This document shows, piece by piece, positions 8,373 to 17,868 of a stretch of DNA of 64,000 nucleotides (position 1 is the first letter of the stretch; the number at the start of each line of letters is the position of its first letter). Under the pieces are notes generated by a model, which saw nothing but the letters and a program-made list of their open reading frames with translations, did no database searches and was not told the origin of the DNA. The translations under genes were made by a program, and so were the position numbers. Source of the stretch: Spirochaetales bacterium (GTDB lineage Bacteria; Spirochaetota; Spirochaetia; Sphaerochaetales; Sphaerochaetaceae); the NCBI GenBank assembly GCA_012523305.1, contig JAAYIV010000029.1, positions 17,295 to 81,294 on the forward strand, in the 5' to 3' direction.

Positions 8373-10403
8373 ATGCTAATTGAGATCGTATATAATATTA
8401 GTTTGCTCCTTGCATTGGGTGTCGTATTTGCCGTACTACCGTTCCGTGAAATTGGTAAGACTCAAAAAGATCAGATAACCGCCGGTCTTGTCATAGGTCT
8501 GGTCGGTTTGTTGATCATGACCAGGCCCTTTACCTACGGAGATGGGATTGTCTACGATTCCCGTTCAATATTACTTAGCATTTCCGGGATGTTTTTTGGT
8601 ATCGTACCGACTTCGATCGCTGCTTTGATTATCATTGCCAACAGAATTCTTCTGGGCGGTCCGGGATTATATGCAGGGATAGCGACGGCCATATGCTCAT
8701 TTGCGATAGGGGTGTTGTGGAATCGCTTCAGGTTTGAAAAGGTGCAAGATGTATCATTGTGGAAAGCCGGAATCGAATTTTACCTGATCGGAGTGCTTGT
8801 CCACTCGGTCATGTTGCTGTGCATGTTGTTGTTGCCTTCGCAGATGATAATCACCGTAATCGAAACGATCGCCCCGTCTGTTCTGATTATCAATCCATTC
8901 GGGAATCTGCTTTTGGCAATGGTCTTGCTCAAACAGCGCATCAGTGACGTCACTGTCAAACGCCTTAAGGCGAATGAAATGCAGTTTGAAACAATGTTTC
9001 AGCAGGCTCCGATAGGAATGTCATTGACTGATTTGGAAAGCGGTCGAATCATTGACATCAACCAAAAATATCTCGACTTATTGGCGACGACCAAAGACGA
9101 TATTATCACTGCGGGATGGAACAAGGTACTGCAATCTGCCGATAAAGAAGGTGATAAAGAATTATTGAAGAAACTGACAAGCGGCGAACATGGTCCTTTG
9201 GTGATCGAGAAACAGCTGGTCAGGGATGATGGGAATCTCATATGGGTTGAAATGTCACTGGCTATCGTGCATACCCAACAAGATGATAAGCAGCATATTC
9301 TTTGCATGACCACCGACATATCACAAAGAAAAGTAGTGGAAGAGCGTGTCCTGTATGCCCACACTCATGATTCGCTGACCCAATTATACAACAGAAGCCA
9401 TTTTGAGCAGTTCGCAAGGAGGGTGGGAAGCACGCGGAATCTTCCTCTCACGGTGGCTTTCGGTGATATCAATGGACTAAGTTTGATCAATGACGCATTC
9501 GGCAGACGAGAAGGGGACCGGCTTTTACGGCTCTCGGCACGACTGATACAAGCCTCTTTGCGCGAAGGTGATTACGCTGCGAGGGTGGGTGGAGACGAAT
9601 TTGCCATCATCCTGCCGAACACCTCAGCCGAAGAAGCTGAGGAACTTTTAAAGGGAATCAGAAAGTCCATCGCGAAAGAAAAGGTGGCTGATTCGATCCA
9701 TACATCGATAACATTCGGATTTGAAACCGTTGATGAGAACGTCGGTGATGTGAATGAGGCCATACGAAGAGCCGAGAATGATCTCGCCAGGAGGAAAATG
9801 TTTGACAGCCCGAATATCAGGGGGAAAGCCATCGGAGCGATTATCAATACGTTACATGAGAAAAATAAACGCGAGGAATTGCATTCGCATCGGGTAAGTT
9901 TGCTCTGCGAACGCCTTGCGGCTGCGTTGGATTTTGATGAATTGCAAGTTAAAGAGATGCGCACCTTAGGACTCATGCATGACATAGGAAAGATTGCGAT
10001 TCCAGAATCGATTCTAAACAAAGAGGGTAAGTTGGACGAATCCGAATGGATGGAAATGCGCAGGCATCCTGAGATAGGGTATCGTATCCTGGGTTCGGTG
10101 AGCGAAATGGCAGAATTTGCCGATTATGTACTCGCGCATCACGAGCGTCCGGATGGCAAAGGGTATCCAAAGGGATTGAAAGGAACGCGGATTCCATTGC
10201 AATCAAAAATTATTGCCATTGCCGATGCATATGATGCGATGACCAGCGAACGTCCGTACCGCTCTACATTCAGTGAACAGCAGGCAATCGAGGAATTGCA
10301 CCGTTGTGCCGGAACGCAATTCGACCCCTATTTAAGCCAGGTCTTCGTTGAAAAGGTGTTGAAGGGAACATGGCCATCGGAGGAGAAATCCCCGATAGCC
10401 TGA
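8373..10403 (+). CDS. Membrane PAS-GGDEF-HD-GYP cyclic-di-GMP protein
   Basis: A 676-residue protein combining synthesis-type and hydrolysis-type domains. Residues about 1-190 hold five or six membrane segments of the 5TM-5TMR_LYT type (RPFTYGDGIVYDSRSILL is diagnostic). A PAS domain follows (about 205-325), then GGDEF (AARVGGDEFAIILP, with an intact REGD inhibitory site), and a C-terminal HD-GYP phosphodiesterase: HSHRVSLL, LMHDIGKIAIP and HHERPDGKGYP are all intact. HD-GYP domains hydrolyse cyclic di-GMP. The ATG at 8373 is chosen over a TTG four codons upstream. It follows the PAS-GGDEF gene and converges on the next minus-strand gene with only ten bases between. Confidence 0.9.
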   Translation: MLIEIVYNISLLLALGVVFAVLPFREIGKTQKDQITAGLVIGLVGLLIMTRPFTYGDGIVYDSRSILLSISGMFFGIVPTSIAALIIIANRILLGGPGLYAGIATAICSFAIGVLWNRFRFEKVQDVSLWKAGIEFYLIGVLVHSVMLLCMLLLPSQMIITVIETIAPSVLIINPFGNLLLAMVLLKQRISDVTVKRLKANEMQFETMFQQAPIGMSLTDLESGRIIDINQKYLDLLATTKDDIITAGWNKVLQSADKEGDKELLKKLTSGEHGPLVIEKQLVRDDGNLIWVEMSLAIVHTQQDDKQHILCMTTDISQRKVVEERVLYAHTHDSLTQLYNRSHFEQFARRVGSTRNLPLTVAFGDINGLSLINDAFGRREGDRLLRLSARLIQASLREGDYAARVGGDEFAIILPNTSAEEAEELLKGIRKSIAKEKVADSIHTSITFGFETVDENVGDVNEAIRRAENDLARRKMFDSPNIRGKAIGAIINTLHEKNKREELHSHRVSLLCERLAAALDFDELQVKEMRTLGLMHDIGKIAIPESILNKEGKLDESEWMEMRRHPEIGYRILGSVSEMAEFADYVLAHHERPDGKGYPKGLKGTRIPLQSKIIAIADAYDAMTSERPYRSTFSEQQAIEELHRCAGTQFDPYLSQVFVEKVLKGTWPSEEKSPIA

Positions 10404-10413
10404 CGGTTTTCTA

Positions 10414-10881
10414 TCAAATACTTTTTTCCACCTGCAAAATTTCAACCAATTGATCCGGTTCGAGCCTGAACGGTGAACCGTACCCCTCATAAAAACCATG
10501 ATCTTTTATGAAATGGATATGCAGATCGGTATAGACAACACTCTTTTGTAATTGTTTGTTTACCACGGTCGTATTGATTTTTCCATACATTCCCGGACCA
10601 CCGAAAGGAGATGGCAACAATCCTCTTACAGATTCGACTTTTACTTCGAAGGTTTCATCCAGGGTGATGAACTGTCCCAGTCCTTCAAGTCCCTTGTCAC
10701 GTAAGTATTCCATTCTCGATGCGATAGCTTCGTGAGTTCGACCGAGTTGACGTACGACAGCATCGTCGGCAGCGATGATATCGACTAGTTTTCTTTGGTC
10801 ATCACCCAGAAAACCATCTAGGGTGATGACACCCCGTTTCATTTGGTCTTGGATGTGATCGTATTCAGGTGTCTGTTTCAC
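10414..10881 (-). CDS. Hypothetical protein downstream of nqrF
   Basis: A 155-residue soluble protein with no cysteine, no signal peptide and no motif I recognise. Its centre is acidic and helical (GDDQRKLVDIIAADDAV), and the C-terminal half is richer in beta-type and aromatic residues (DLHIHFIKDHGFYEGYGSPF). The GTG at 10881 sits six bases after AAGGAG and is a clear start, placing the gene 16 bases after nqrF; a longer upstream reading would overlap nqrF with no ribosome binding site. Position as the last gene of the nqr operon suggests a role connected to the sodium pump or its assembly, but this is only positional inference. Confidence 0.7.
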   Translation of the reverse strand: MKQTPEYDHIQDQMKRGVITLDGFLGDDQRKLVDIIAADDAVVRQLGRTHEAIASRMEYLRDKGLEGLGQFITLDETFEVKVESVRGLLPSPFGGPGMYGKINTTVVNKQLQKSVVYTDLHIHFIKDHGFYEGYGSPFRLEPDQLVEILQVEKSI

Positions 10882-10897
10882 GCTTGACTCCTTGCGA

Positions 10898-12001
10898 TTA
10901 GAATTTGTCGTAATAGATCCGTTCTTGCGGAACACCCAACTCTTGAAGTACCTTGATACACGCATCGATCATGCCCGGGCTTCCGCACAGGTATGCATCG
11001 CTATTCGATCCGTCTAGGATGTTTCTCTTGACTACTTCAGTAATCAAACCGATTTGACCTTCCCAGTTGTCTTCCGGTGATGGTTCGCTCAACGCCGGAA
11101 CAAATGTAAATCCGGCCAACTTTGATTCGAGTTGTTTCATCTCGTCGACTAAGAACAGGTCTCTCTTTGAACGGGCTCCGAAAAAGTAGGTTGCTTTGCG
11201 TTGTGATCCTTTTTCTGCGAGATCCAAGAGAATGCTCTTGATCGGCGCCATCCCCGAACCTCCTGCAATACAAATGATATCATGATCATTGTCACGCAAA
11301 TAAAAGTCCCCGTAAGGGCCATTCACCGTTACCTTGTCGCCTACCTTCAAATAGTTGTGGACATATGTGGTGCAAATGCCATTCGGCACAAGCCTTATTT
11401 CGAGTTCGATGTGCTTGTTGTCACTAGGAGCCGATGCCATGGAATAGGCTCTGTAGACGCTTTCATCGACATCACCGTATTCAGGAACGACAAATTGGAT
11501 GAACTGACCGGCTTTCGCATCGATTTGTGGAGGATCGATAAGCTTAAGCCGGACCTCCTTGATGTCATGGGTAAGGTCTTTGATACTCTCCACGATGGTA
11601 TCGAATTGACGCACCAGGAATAATTCTTCCGGTACGAGAATCGCGATATCGCTCTTTACTTTGTACTGGCAGGAAAGACGAACATTGCTCTTGCGCTCTT
11701 CTTCCGATATCCAAGGAAGCTCGGTCGGAAGATAAGCTTGGCCCCCTTCGACAACTTGTACCTTGCATAGACCGCATGAGCCGCGCCCCCCGCATGCGCT
11801 AGGAATAAAGATACCTTCTTGATTGAGTGTTTTTAAAAGAGGTTGTCCTCCCTGTACCTGCAGTTGTTTTGCCCCGTCGTTTATAGAGATTTGTACCTGA
11901 CCATAGTTTCCGATCGTTGCATCGGCTATGACCATCAACAAGGCTAAAAAGACAGCGATCAGGCTAATGATTCCGATGCTGATCAATAATGTTACTATCA
12001 T
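10898..12001 (-). CDS. nqrF: Na+-translocating NADH:quinone reductase subunit F
   Basis: A 367-residue NADH-oxidising subunit. An N-terminal membrane helix (residues 1-26) is followed by a plant-type [2Fe-2S] ferredoxin domain with CGGRGSCGLC near residues 66-78 and a last ligand near 109, then a ferredoxin-reductase module with the FAD motif RAYSMASAPS (about 182), the NADH-binding GGSGMAPIKSI (about 246) and the terminal CGSPGM. Electrons from NADH enter here and pass via FAD and the iron-sulfur centre to the flavin subunits. NqrF has no counterpart in Rnf, so its presence defines the complex as NQR. The family is usually about 400 residues; this copy is slightly short. Twelve bases separate it from nqrE. 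Confidence 0.93.
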   Translation of the reverse strand: MIVTLLISIGIISLIAVFLALLMVIADATIGNYGQVQISINDGAKQLQVQGGQPLLKTLNQEGIFIPSACGGRGSCGLCKVQVVEGGQAYLPTELPWISEEERKSNVRLSCQYKVKSDIAILVPEELFLVRQFDTIVESIKDLTHDIKEVRLKLIDPPQIDAKAGQFIQFVVPEYGDVDESVYRAYSMASAPSDNKHIELEIRLVPNGICTTYVHNYLKVGDKVTVNGPYGDFYLRDNDHDIICIAGGSGMAPIKSILLDLAEKGSQRKATYFFGARSKRDLFLVDEMKQLESKLAGFTFVPALSEPSPEDNWEGQIGLITEVVKRNILDGSNSDAYLCGSPGMIDACIKVLQELGVPQERIYYDKF

Positions 12002-12013
12002 CTATAATCTCCT

Positions 12014-12607
12014 TCAGGACACAGCGATCATGCCTGAGAATCCCATGAATGCCATGGCCATGAAACCGGCAATTACCAACGTAATGCCAGCCCCTTCAAG
12101 TCCTGGCGGGACTTTAGCCGTTCTTAATTTTTGTCGGATTCCGGCCATCGCCACGATAGCGATGAACCAACCCAGTCCGCTTCCCAAACCGAAGAAGATT
12201 GAACTGACGAAATTGTATTCTCTGATAACCATGAAAAGACTCGCACCAAGAATAGCGCAGTTTACCGTAATCAACGGTAAAAATATTCCCAATGCGTAAT
12301 AAAGGCCTTCGCTGTAGCGTTCGATCGCCATTTCGATTAATTGTACGAATGCTGCGATCACGATGATGAACACGATGAAGCGAAGGTATTCCAATCCGAA
12401 TGGAACCAGCAAGAATTTATATACCAGCCAATTCAACGGGGTAGTGACGGTCAAAACGAATGTCACTGCGATGCCGAGTCCGGCTGAAGTCTCCAATTCC
12501 TTCGAAACAGCCAAAAACGAACACATCCCAAGATAATTGGTCAGTAATATGTTTCCAGTGAAAATTGAGGCAAAGAATATTGCTATCGGGAACAGCGTGT
12601 CAGACAT
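12014..12607 (-). CDS. nqrE: Na+-NQR subunit E
   Basis: A 197-residue integral membrane protein with about six helices. The N-terminal segment NILLTNYLGMCSFLAVSK and the later LPLITVNCAILGASLF carry the cysteines that bind the intramembrane iron-sulfur centre in NqrD/NqrE. The sequence is NqrE rather than RnfA by the FLAVSKE and ALGIFLPLITVN blocks. It overlaps nqrD by eight bases (ATGTCTGA), so translation is coupled. Part of the nqrB-C-D-E-F series in the standard order. Confidence 0.93.
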   Translation of the reverse strand: MSDTLFPIAIFFASIFTGNILLTNYLGMCSFLAVSKELETSAGLGIAVTFVLTVTTPLNWLVYKFLLVPFGLEYLRFIVFIIVIAAFVQLIEMAIERYSEGLYYALGIFLPLITVNCAILGASLFMVIREYNFVSSIFFGLGSGLGWFIAIVAMAGIRQKLRTAKVPPGLEGAGITLVIAGFMAMAFMGFSGMIAVS

Positions 12608-13211
12608 GCTTGGCCTCCTTCGTGATTACTTCCTTCACGATCCAGATGAATATTGCCAACATGAAGAATCCTCCCGGTGGCATGATCATGATTGCCCAGT
12701 TTGTCCACCACGAACCGAGAATTTGGTATCCCCATAAGCTTCCGGTTCCCAATAATTCCCTGACAAAGGCAATTGCCATCAAGACGTACGTATATCCAAG
12801 TCCCGAAGCCAATCCATCGATGAGTGAAAGGCTCGGTTTGTTCTGCAACGCAAAGGCTTCGACTCTTCCCATCACGATACAGTTCGTGATGATCAGTCCC
12901 ACATAGGGTCCCAACTGCTTCCACATATCGGGGAAGAACGCTTTGAGCACGATATCGACCACAATGACAAACGTTGCGATCACCATCGTTTCCACCATCA
13001 TGCGGATTCTCGAGGGAATATGATTTCTCAATAATGAGATGGTCCAGCTTGAAAGTGCGGTCGTGAACATGACTCCAAGTGTCATTACCATCGTGTTTTG
13101 CAGTTTGTTGGTAACAGCAAGGGTCGAACAGATTCCTAGAATTTGGACAAATACCGGGTTGTCTTTCCCAAGCGGGGCAAGGAAAGTTTTTTTCAATTGG
13201 TTCTTTGCCAT
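12600..13211 (-). CDS. nqrD: Na+-NQR subunit D
   Basis: A 203-residue polytopic membrane subunit. QILGICSTLAVTNKL near residue 25 and IITNCIVMGRVEAFA near residue 107 supply the paired cysteines of the membrane iron-sulfur site shared with NqrE, and SLIDGLASGLGYTYVLMAIA is typical of NqrD. RnfE would carry LGLCP in place of LGICS. It begins one base after the nqrC stop and overlaps nqrE, consistent with a polycistronic membrane complex operon. Confidence 0.92.
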   Translation of the reverse strand: MAKNQLKKTFLAPLGKDNPVFVQILGICSTLAVTNKLQNTMVMTLGVMFTTALSSWTISLLRNHIPSRIRMMVETMVIATFVIVVDIVLKAFFPDMWKQLGPYVGLIITNCIVMGRVEAFALQNKPSLSLIDGLASGLGYTYVLMAIAFVRELLGTGSLWGYQILGSWWTNWAIMIMPPGGFFMLAIFIWIVKEVITKEAKHV

Positions 13212-13212
13212 C

Positions 13213-13806
13213 TCATTGCCTCCCTATGATCCGCGAAGCTTCGGTCGCTGCGCTGTTTGCAAGGTTCCTGAAATATTCGGATGTCCGGGTGGCTCCTGTG
13301 ATAGCATCGATTTCATCGGCAGCATCGGCAGTCCCTTCCTCAACTAGAACAAACGGAGGAACCTTTCCTTTGAATTGTTCGGTAAACCACGGTTCTTCTA
13401 TCCGTGCACCGAGACCCGGTGTCTCGTTCTGGCTGACGATGGCCAGTCCGCTGAACGTCTTCAGATCCTGTTCGAATCCTGCCATGATGGATATCTTCCC
13501 CCATAATCCCGGTCCTTCCAACAAAATGATATAACGAGTGTCGTTGGCAACCAAAGCTGTAAAATATCCTTGTTGTTCCTCAATATTTTGTAAATAGGCT
13601 GTTTCGATACCCGACTGAGTAGGTTGATAACTAATCCCGGCCGCATCCAAGATTGCTCTGCGGGTAAAGGAGAGTTCATTTGCCATAGCCCTGTCCTGTG
13701 TCGCGAGATACAGTCCTGAAGTTGCCAGTATGCAGACTACGGTTACGATGAGCATGAACAACAACGGATAGATCCTCTTGCTGAAGAAAGTCTCCTTAGC
13801 TTTCAT
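13213..13806 (-). CDS. nqrC: Na+-NQR subunit C (covalent FMN subunit)
   Basis: A 197-residue subunit with one N-terminal membrane anchor (YPLLFMLIVTVVCILATSGLYL) and a periplasmic FMN-binding domain. The flavinylation motif DAITGATRTSEYF near residue 170 holds the threonine that receives FMN by ApbE-type transfer. At 197 residues it is nearer to RnfG than to the roughly 250-residue NqrC of Vibrio, so the domain is compact. No apbE gene is present in the window. It overlaps nqrB by four bases. Confidence 0.88.
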   Translation of the reverse strand: MKAKETFFSKRIYPLLFMLIVTVVCILATSGLYLATQDRAMANELSFTRRAILDAAGISYQPTQSGIETAYLQNIEEQQGYFTALVANDTRYIILLEGPGLWGKISIMAGFEQDLKTFSGLAIVSQNETPGLGARIEEPWFTEQFKGKVPPFVLVEEGTADAADEIDAITGATRTSEYFRNLANSAATEASRIIGRQ

Positions 13807-14777
13807 GCCTTACCTCCTAGTACAGCCTTTTGCTTACGCTTCGCCTTTGCATTTTTCAAAAGCGTGTCAATAAGAGGTGCAAACATGTTTGCCAGAAGAA
13901 TGGCGAATGTCACGCCTTCGATCCAAGTTGAGAAGGTCCGGATCAATACTGTGAGAAAGCCGAATAAAGCACCATAAATCCATCTTCCGACATCGGTTGA
14001 TTGCGATGAAGAAACCGGATCGGTGATCATGTAGAAGGCCGCGAACAGAAAACTCCCGCTAAGTAAAGCCCGCAAAGGATCCTCTACGCTTTCAAATCCG
14101 CTTGCAGTCTGAACTTGGACACCGGTGATCCATAACAGTGTCTGGAGCACTACGAATGAAGCGAGCGATGCGACAATGATTTTCCAATTGGCGGCTTTTT
14201 TATAGACTATGAACAAACCGCCTAGAATGATCAAGATCGCACTTGTTTCTCCGAATGATCCGCTGGTGAATCCGAACAGCAAATTCACCAAAGAATCAGC
14301 TTGCGTGCTCAACGGTGTCGCCGCAGATACGCTATCAGCTTGGGAAATCCAAGCACCGAGTCCTGCCGGAAACCAGTTGACTTGGGTTGCACTGTTAATA
14401 AAATTGGCGGTCATCGGGACTCCGAAGCTGATGTATACGAAAGCCCTGGCAGTGATGGCCGGATTGAAAATATTCTTTCCGAATCCGCCGAATATCATTT
14501 TCCCGAAAATTATGCCGAAGGCTATGCCCACTGCAGCTATCCACAGAGGAATCGTCGGTGGCAACGACAGTGCGAACAGTGTGCAGGTGACAAACAATGA
14601 TTCGGTTACTTTCAAATCATATCGTTTTGCCATGAACCATTCGCACAACAGCCCCGTCGCAGAAACGACTGCATAGACCGCAACGAAGCGCCAGCCGAAG
14701 AGATAGATTGCAGCAAGGCACAACGGCATCAATGCATACAACACATTTCTCATCGCTTGTTGTTTTTGGATTTTCAC
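13803..14777 (-). CDS. nqrB: Na+-NQR subunit B (membrane flavoprotein)
   Basis: A 324-residue membrane subunit of the NqrB/RnfD family with about nine helices. The GKMIFGGFGKNIFNPAITAR segment and the flavinylation site SVSAATPLST (the threonine of AATP is the expected FMN attachment point) are visible. It lacks the extra N-terminal part of full-length NqrB (about 410 residues) and in length resembles RnfD. The start is GTG at 14777, preceded by AAAGGGGAG. It is the first gene of the operon; upstream lies only a 157-base gap and then dnaE, so nqrA, which normally precedes nqrB, is absent here. Confidence 0.87.
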   Translation of the reverse strand: MKIQKQQAMRNVLYALMPLCLAAIYLFGWRFVAVYAVVSATGLLCEWFMAKRYDLKVTESLFVTCTLFALSLPPTIPLWIAAVGIAFGIIFGKMIFGGFGKNIFNPAITARAFVYISFGVPMTANFINSATQVNWFPAGLGAWISQADSVSAATPLSTQADSLVNLLFGFTSGSFGETSAILIILGGLFIVYKKAANWKIIVASLASFVVLQTLLWITGVQVQTASGFESVEDPLRALLSGSFLFAAFYMITDPVSSSQSTDVGRWIYGALFGFLTVLIRTFSTWIEGVTFAILLANMFAPLIDTLLKNAKAKRKQKAVLGGKA

Positions 14778-14832
14778 AGTTTCTCCCCTTTATTCCGTAC
14801 ATTGTAAATCAAGTTCGGAGGAATGTAAAAAT

Positions 14833-14860
14833 GTTATATGGAATCTTTGTACGAATCAAA
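14833..14860 (-). promoter_or_regulatory. Candidate nqr operon promoter
   Basis: On the minus strand TTTGAT (14860-14855) and TATAAC (14838-14833) are separated by 16 bases, about 55 bases upstream of the nqrB start codon. A CAGTAT-CA-ATACTG dyad lies just upstream at 14875-14888 and could be an operator. A weak hairpin GATTA/TAATC (14912-14927), followed in the minus direction by five T, may terminate the upstream dnaE transcript. Confidence 0.4.
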
Positions 14861-14934
14861 CACTTTTTTTCTATCAGTATCAATACTGTAAGGTATACAT
14901 AATGCTAAAAAGATTATTCCGGTAATCCAACAGG

Positions 14935-17868
14935 TCACAAAGGCGTCACCGAACGTACCTCGATGCTCAATGCTCCCTGTTCGTTTTGGACTGAACCTCT
15001 CACGATCAGAGGCTTTTGGCCGAAGAGAATGTTGCGGAAGCGTTGATATGTTTGAGGAAAAAGTACGGTTTCATACAAGGCCGTCTCATCCTCGAATGAG
15101 ACGAAATTCATGGCAAGGCCGTCTTTCGTCCAGATTTCCTTTTGAGTTACCGGCCAACCGAGCAGAGTGACAAAACGACCTTCCCAAGCAGGGATGTCAC
15201 ATGCTCGGATCCGTTTCAGCTTTGCTATCTGGCTTGCCCAGAGAAGCAACGGATGGCTTCTACGGAGAAATCCGAGTGTTGCGAACTCTTCGCGCAATTC
15301 GTTTTGATTTGGTATGCTAAGGGCAATTGCTTGGGATTCTTTCTGTAACAGTCTGCTCACCGGCAAGGCTGGTTCGGCAAAAAGGGATTGCCTTTGCAAA
15401 GCCATTTTATGCATACCTGCTAGCAATGTCCTTGCCTGCAAGGTCCTGGGCATCTGTTTCACTATTGAATCAAATACTCCGGCAGCCACCAACGACACGA
15501 CATCCTCGGTTGAAAAGGCTATCCTGGATATGACATCGTTCAAATCAATAAAATAACCATTGGTTTGTCTTTCGGAAATCAGTGTTGAAACGGCTGTTTT
15601 GGTGAGATTGCCAATCGCCATGAACCCGATCACAAGCGAAGAGCCTTGCGCGTAATAGCGTCGCATGCTGCGATTGATATCAGGCCCGTCGATTGAAAGA
15701 CCCATTCTCCGGGCTTCGCTGATATATGCCTGAGCCCTATAATATCCTCCCTGATTTGAAAGGACGGCTGCCATGAACGCTGCGGGATAGTGAGTTCTCA
15801 AGTATGCGCTTTGGAATGATACCATCGCATAAGAAGCGGAATGAGGCTTACAGAATGAATAACCGTCGAAGGATAGCATCATGGACCAAATTTCCTCTGC
15901 CGTATGGCTTTCCACTTTATTGGCAGCACATCCGTTGAAAAACTGTTCCTTATAGTAATGAAGTTTGGTTCCTCCGGCTTTTTTCGAAATAATCTTACGT
16001 AGTGTATCGGCATCGGCTTCACTGAAGCCAGCCAAGGCAACGGCAGTTTTCGATACATCTTCCTGATAGCAGAGTATTCCGTATGTTTCAGCGAGGATTG
16101 TCGACAACCGTGGATGCAGCGGGTTCCAAGAGCCCCCCTTGAGACGACGCACGTATTCGGCAATATACTTGTTGGCTGCCGGCCTGATAATCGATGAGTG
16201 GATCACGATATGGTCAAAATCTCCTTTGCCCGTCTTTATCTGTAACTGGCGCATTGCCGGAGACTCTATGTAGAAGACCCCCATGCTATCACCCTGTGCC
16301 AAGGCTTCTTGGGTAATCTTGTCTTCGGCGGGACGCCATGTGTGTTCGTCGATGATTATCCCCTGTCGGTGTAGGTTTTGAAGTGTATCGCGAATGACAG
16401 CCAATGATCGATTTCCCAAAAGATCCAATTTTACAAGTCCCGCAGCTTCGGTCCCTTCTTTTTCCCATCCGAGCAAAGGGAACCCTTGTGCGCTGCGTTC
16501 CACAGGGGCAAAGTCGGCAATCGGCCCCGGTGTGATCACAAGACCGCCGCAATGCATTGAAATACCTCGGGGAAGCCCTTCAATGCGTTTTGCGATGGTC
16601 AAGACTTGTTTCCACAGCGGATCGTCGATCGCATCAATGTTCTGTTGTTCAAAAAGGGTTCGCTCAGCCTGGCTGATCGTCGCATCGGGAATACCGTATG
16701 CTTTTGCAGTCTCCCGTAATGCACAACGGGCTCTGAAACGATTATGGTTTCCCACGCGGGCGCATCGGTCTCTTCCGAATCGTTCGATTACTTTATTCAA
16801 CAGTTCATCCCGTTCATCCCATGCAAAATCCACATCGATGTCGGGAGGGTCCGGCCTCGACACGGTAAGGAATCGTTCGAAGTAGAGATTGTGGGCGATC
16901 GGATCGACATTGGTTATTCCCAACGAGTATGAAACGATGGATGCCGCGGCAGAGCCCCTGCCACAGGTCCGTGATGCCATCGCGACGATATCGTCCATCA
17001 CCAAGAAGTAGGGTGCGAACCCCTTTTGACCGATTATGTCAAGTTCGTAATCGATCCGGTCCATGATCGCATCAGAAATTTCCCCGTACCGTTTTTCTGC
17101 TCCGGTGAGTACACGTTTGCGTAGTTCTTGAAACGCTTGCTTGCCCATATAATCCGGGAAGATAAAACCATCGAATATCGTATCGAATGTGCAAAGCTCT
17201 GCAATCCGTTCGGTCCCCTCAAGTGCTTGCGGCCACGATGAGAACAGTTTGTCCATTTCTTCGGGGGACAGCAGCCGCGCATCTGTTGGGCAACGATCAT
17301 TCATGTCCAGCGATCCTACGGTCTTGCCCAGTGCAATCGCCCTGAGAACCGAATGGATTGTCATATCTTCGGGTTCGATGAAAACAGAATCTTCCAAAGC
17401 TGCCAAAGGAAGGCCCAGACGTCGCGCGCAAGGGATGCTTCCCAGAGAACGGGGGGTGACTGCGGCAAAAAGGAAGGGAATCCGGTGTGCCATGGCTTCA
17501 AGCAATGTCACATCATCGGTTGCTACCACCAAACCTTGTGAATTTTCAATCAATGCATTGACGATGTCGAATTCATGTTCGGTACGTACCGTTGACACGA
17601 GTCTGCATACCCTGGAGAAACCCTTCCGGTCGCGTACAAAGACAAACAGCGAAGCTGATTGTCGGGTAACGAACTCAACCGAAACAATCGGTCTGATGCC
17701 GGAATCTTTGGCAACTTCCAAAAAATCGTGTACTCCGTAGAGGTTTTCCCGATCACTGATGGCAAGTGACGTAACTTTCCATTCTGAAGCCTTGCGCATG
17801 ATCTCGGCTGGAGAGCAAACGCCATACAGCAGTGAATAAAAACTGCGGACTCCCAATAGGCTACGCAT
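14935..17868 (-). CDS. dnaE: DnaE-type DNA polymerase III alpha, ImuC/DnaE2-like
   Basis: A 977-residue C-family polymerase, shorter than replicative DnaE (about 1,150). The PHP domain at the N terminus is degenerate: the usual HxHSxYSLLDG reads VRSFYSLLYG and TDHxNLYG reads SDRENLYG, so its metal site is lost. The polymerase centre is intact: GRGSAAASIVSYSLG, the catalytic aspartates in PPDIDVDF near residue 345 and the third in VKLDLLGNRSL near 480. A helix-hairpin-helix region and a C-terminal OB fold follow. Its size, company and lack of PHP ligands fit the error-prone DnaE2/ImuC type used in translesion synthesis. It overlaps the Y-family gene by eight bases (ATGCGTAG). Confidence 0.85.
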   Translation of the reverse strand: MRSLLGVRSFYSLLYGVCSPAEIMRKASEWKVTSLAISDRENLYGVHDFLEVAKDSGIRPIVSVEFVTRQSASLFVFVRDRKGFSRVCRLVSTVRTEHEFDIVNALIENSQGLVVATDDVTLLEAMAHRIPFLFAAVTPRSLGSIPCARRLGLPLAALEDSVFIEPEDMTIHSVLRAIALGKTVGSLDMNDRCPTDARLLSPEEMDKLFSSWPQALEGTERIAELCTFDTIFDGFIFPDYMGKQAFQELRKRVLTGAEKRYGEISDAIMDRIDYELDIIGQKGFAPYFLVMDDIVAMASRTCGRGSAAASIVSYSLGITNVDPIAHNLYFERFLTVSRPDPPDIDVDFAWDERDELLNKVIERFGRDRCARVGNHNRFRARCALRETAKAYGIPDATISQAERTLFEQQNIDAIDDPLWKQVLTIAKRIEGLPRGISMHCGGLVITPGPIADFAPVERSAQGFPLLGWEKEGTEAAGLVKLDLLGNRSLAVIRDTLQNLHRQGIIIDEHTWRPAEDKITQEALAQGDSMGVFYIESPAMRQLQIKTGKGDFDHIVIHSSIIRPAANKYIAEYVRRLKGGSWNPLHPRLSTILAETYGILCYQEDVSKTAVALAGFSEADADTLRKIISKKAGGTKLHYYKEQFFNGCAANKVESHTAEEIWSMMLSFDGYSFCKPHSASYAMVSFQSAYLRTHYPAAFMAAVLSNQGGYYRAQAYISEARRMGLSIDGPDINRSMRRYYAQGSSLVIGFMAIGNLTKTAVSTLISERQTNGYFIDLNDVISRIAFSTEDVVSLVAAGVFDSIVKQMPRTLQARTLLAGMHKMALQRQSLFAEPALPVSRLLQKESQAIALSIPNQNELREEFATLGFLRRSHPLLLWASQIAKLKRIRACDIPAWEGRFVTLLGWPVTQKEIWTKDGLAMNFVSFEDETALYETVLFPQTYQRFRNILFGQKPLIVRGSVQNEQGALSIEVRSVTPL

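Noticed and set aside
10898..14777. Possibility that the operon is Rnf rather than NQR
   Set aside because: NqrF is present and the D/E sequences carry NQR-type motifs; RnfB and RnfC ferredoxin-type subunits are absent.
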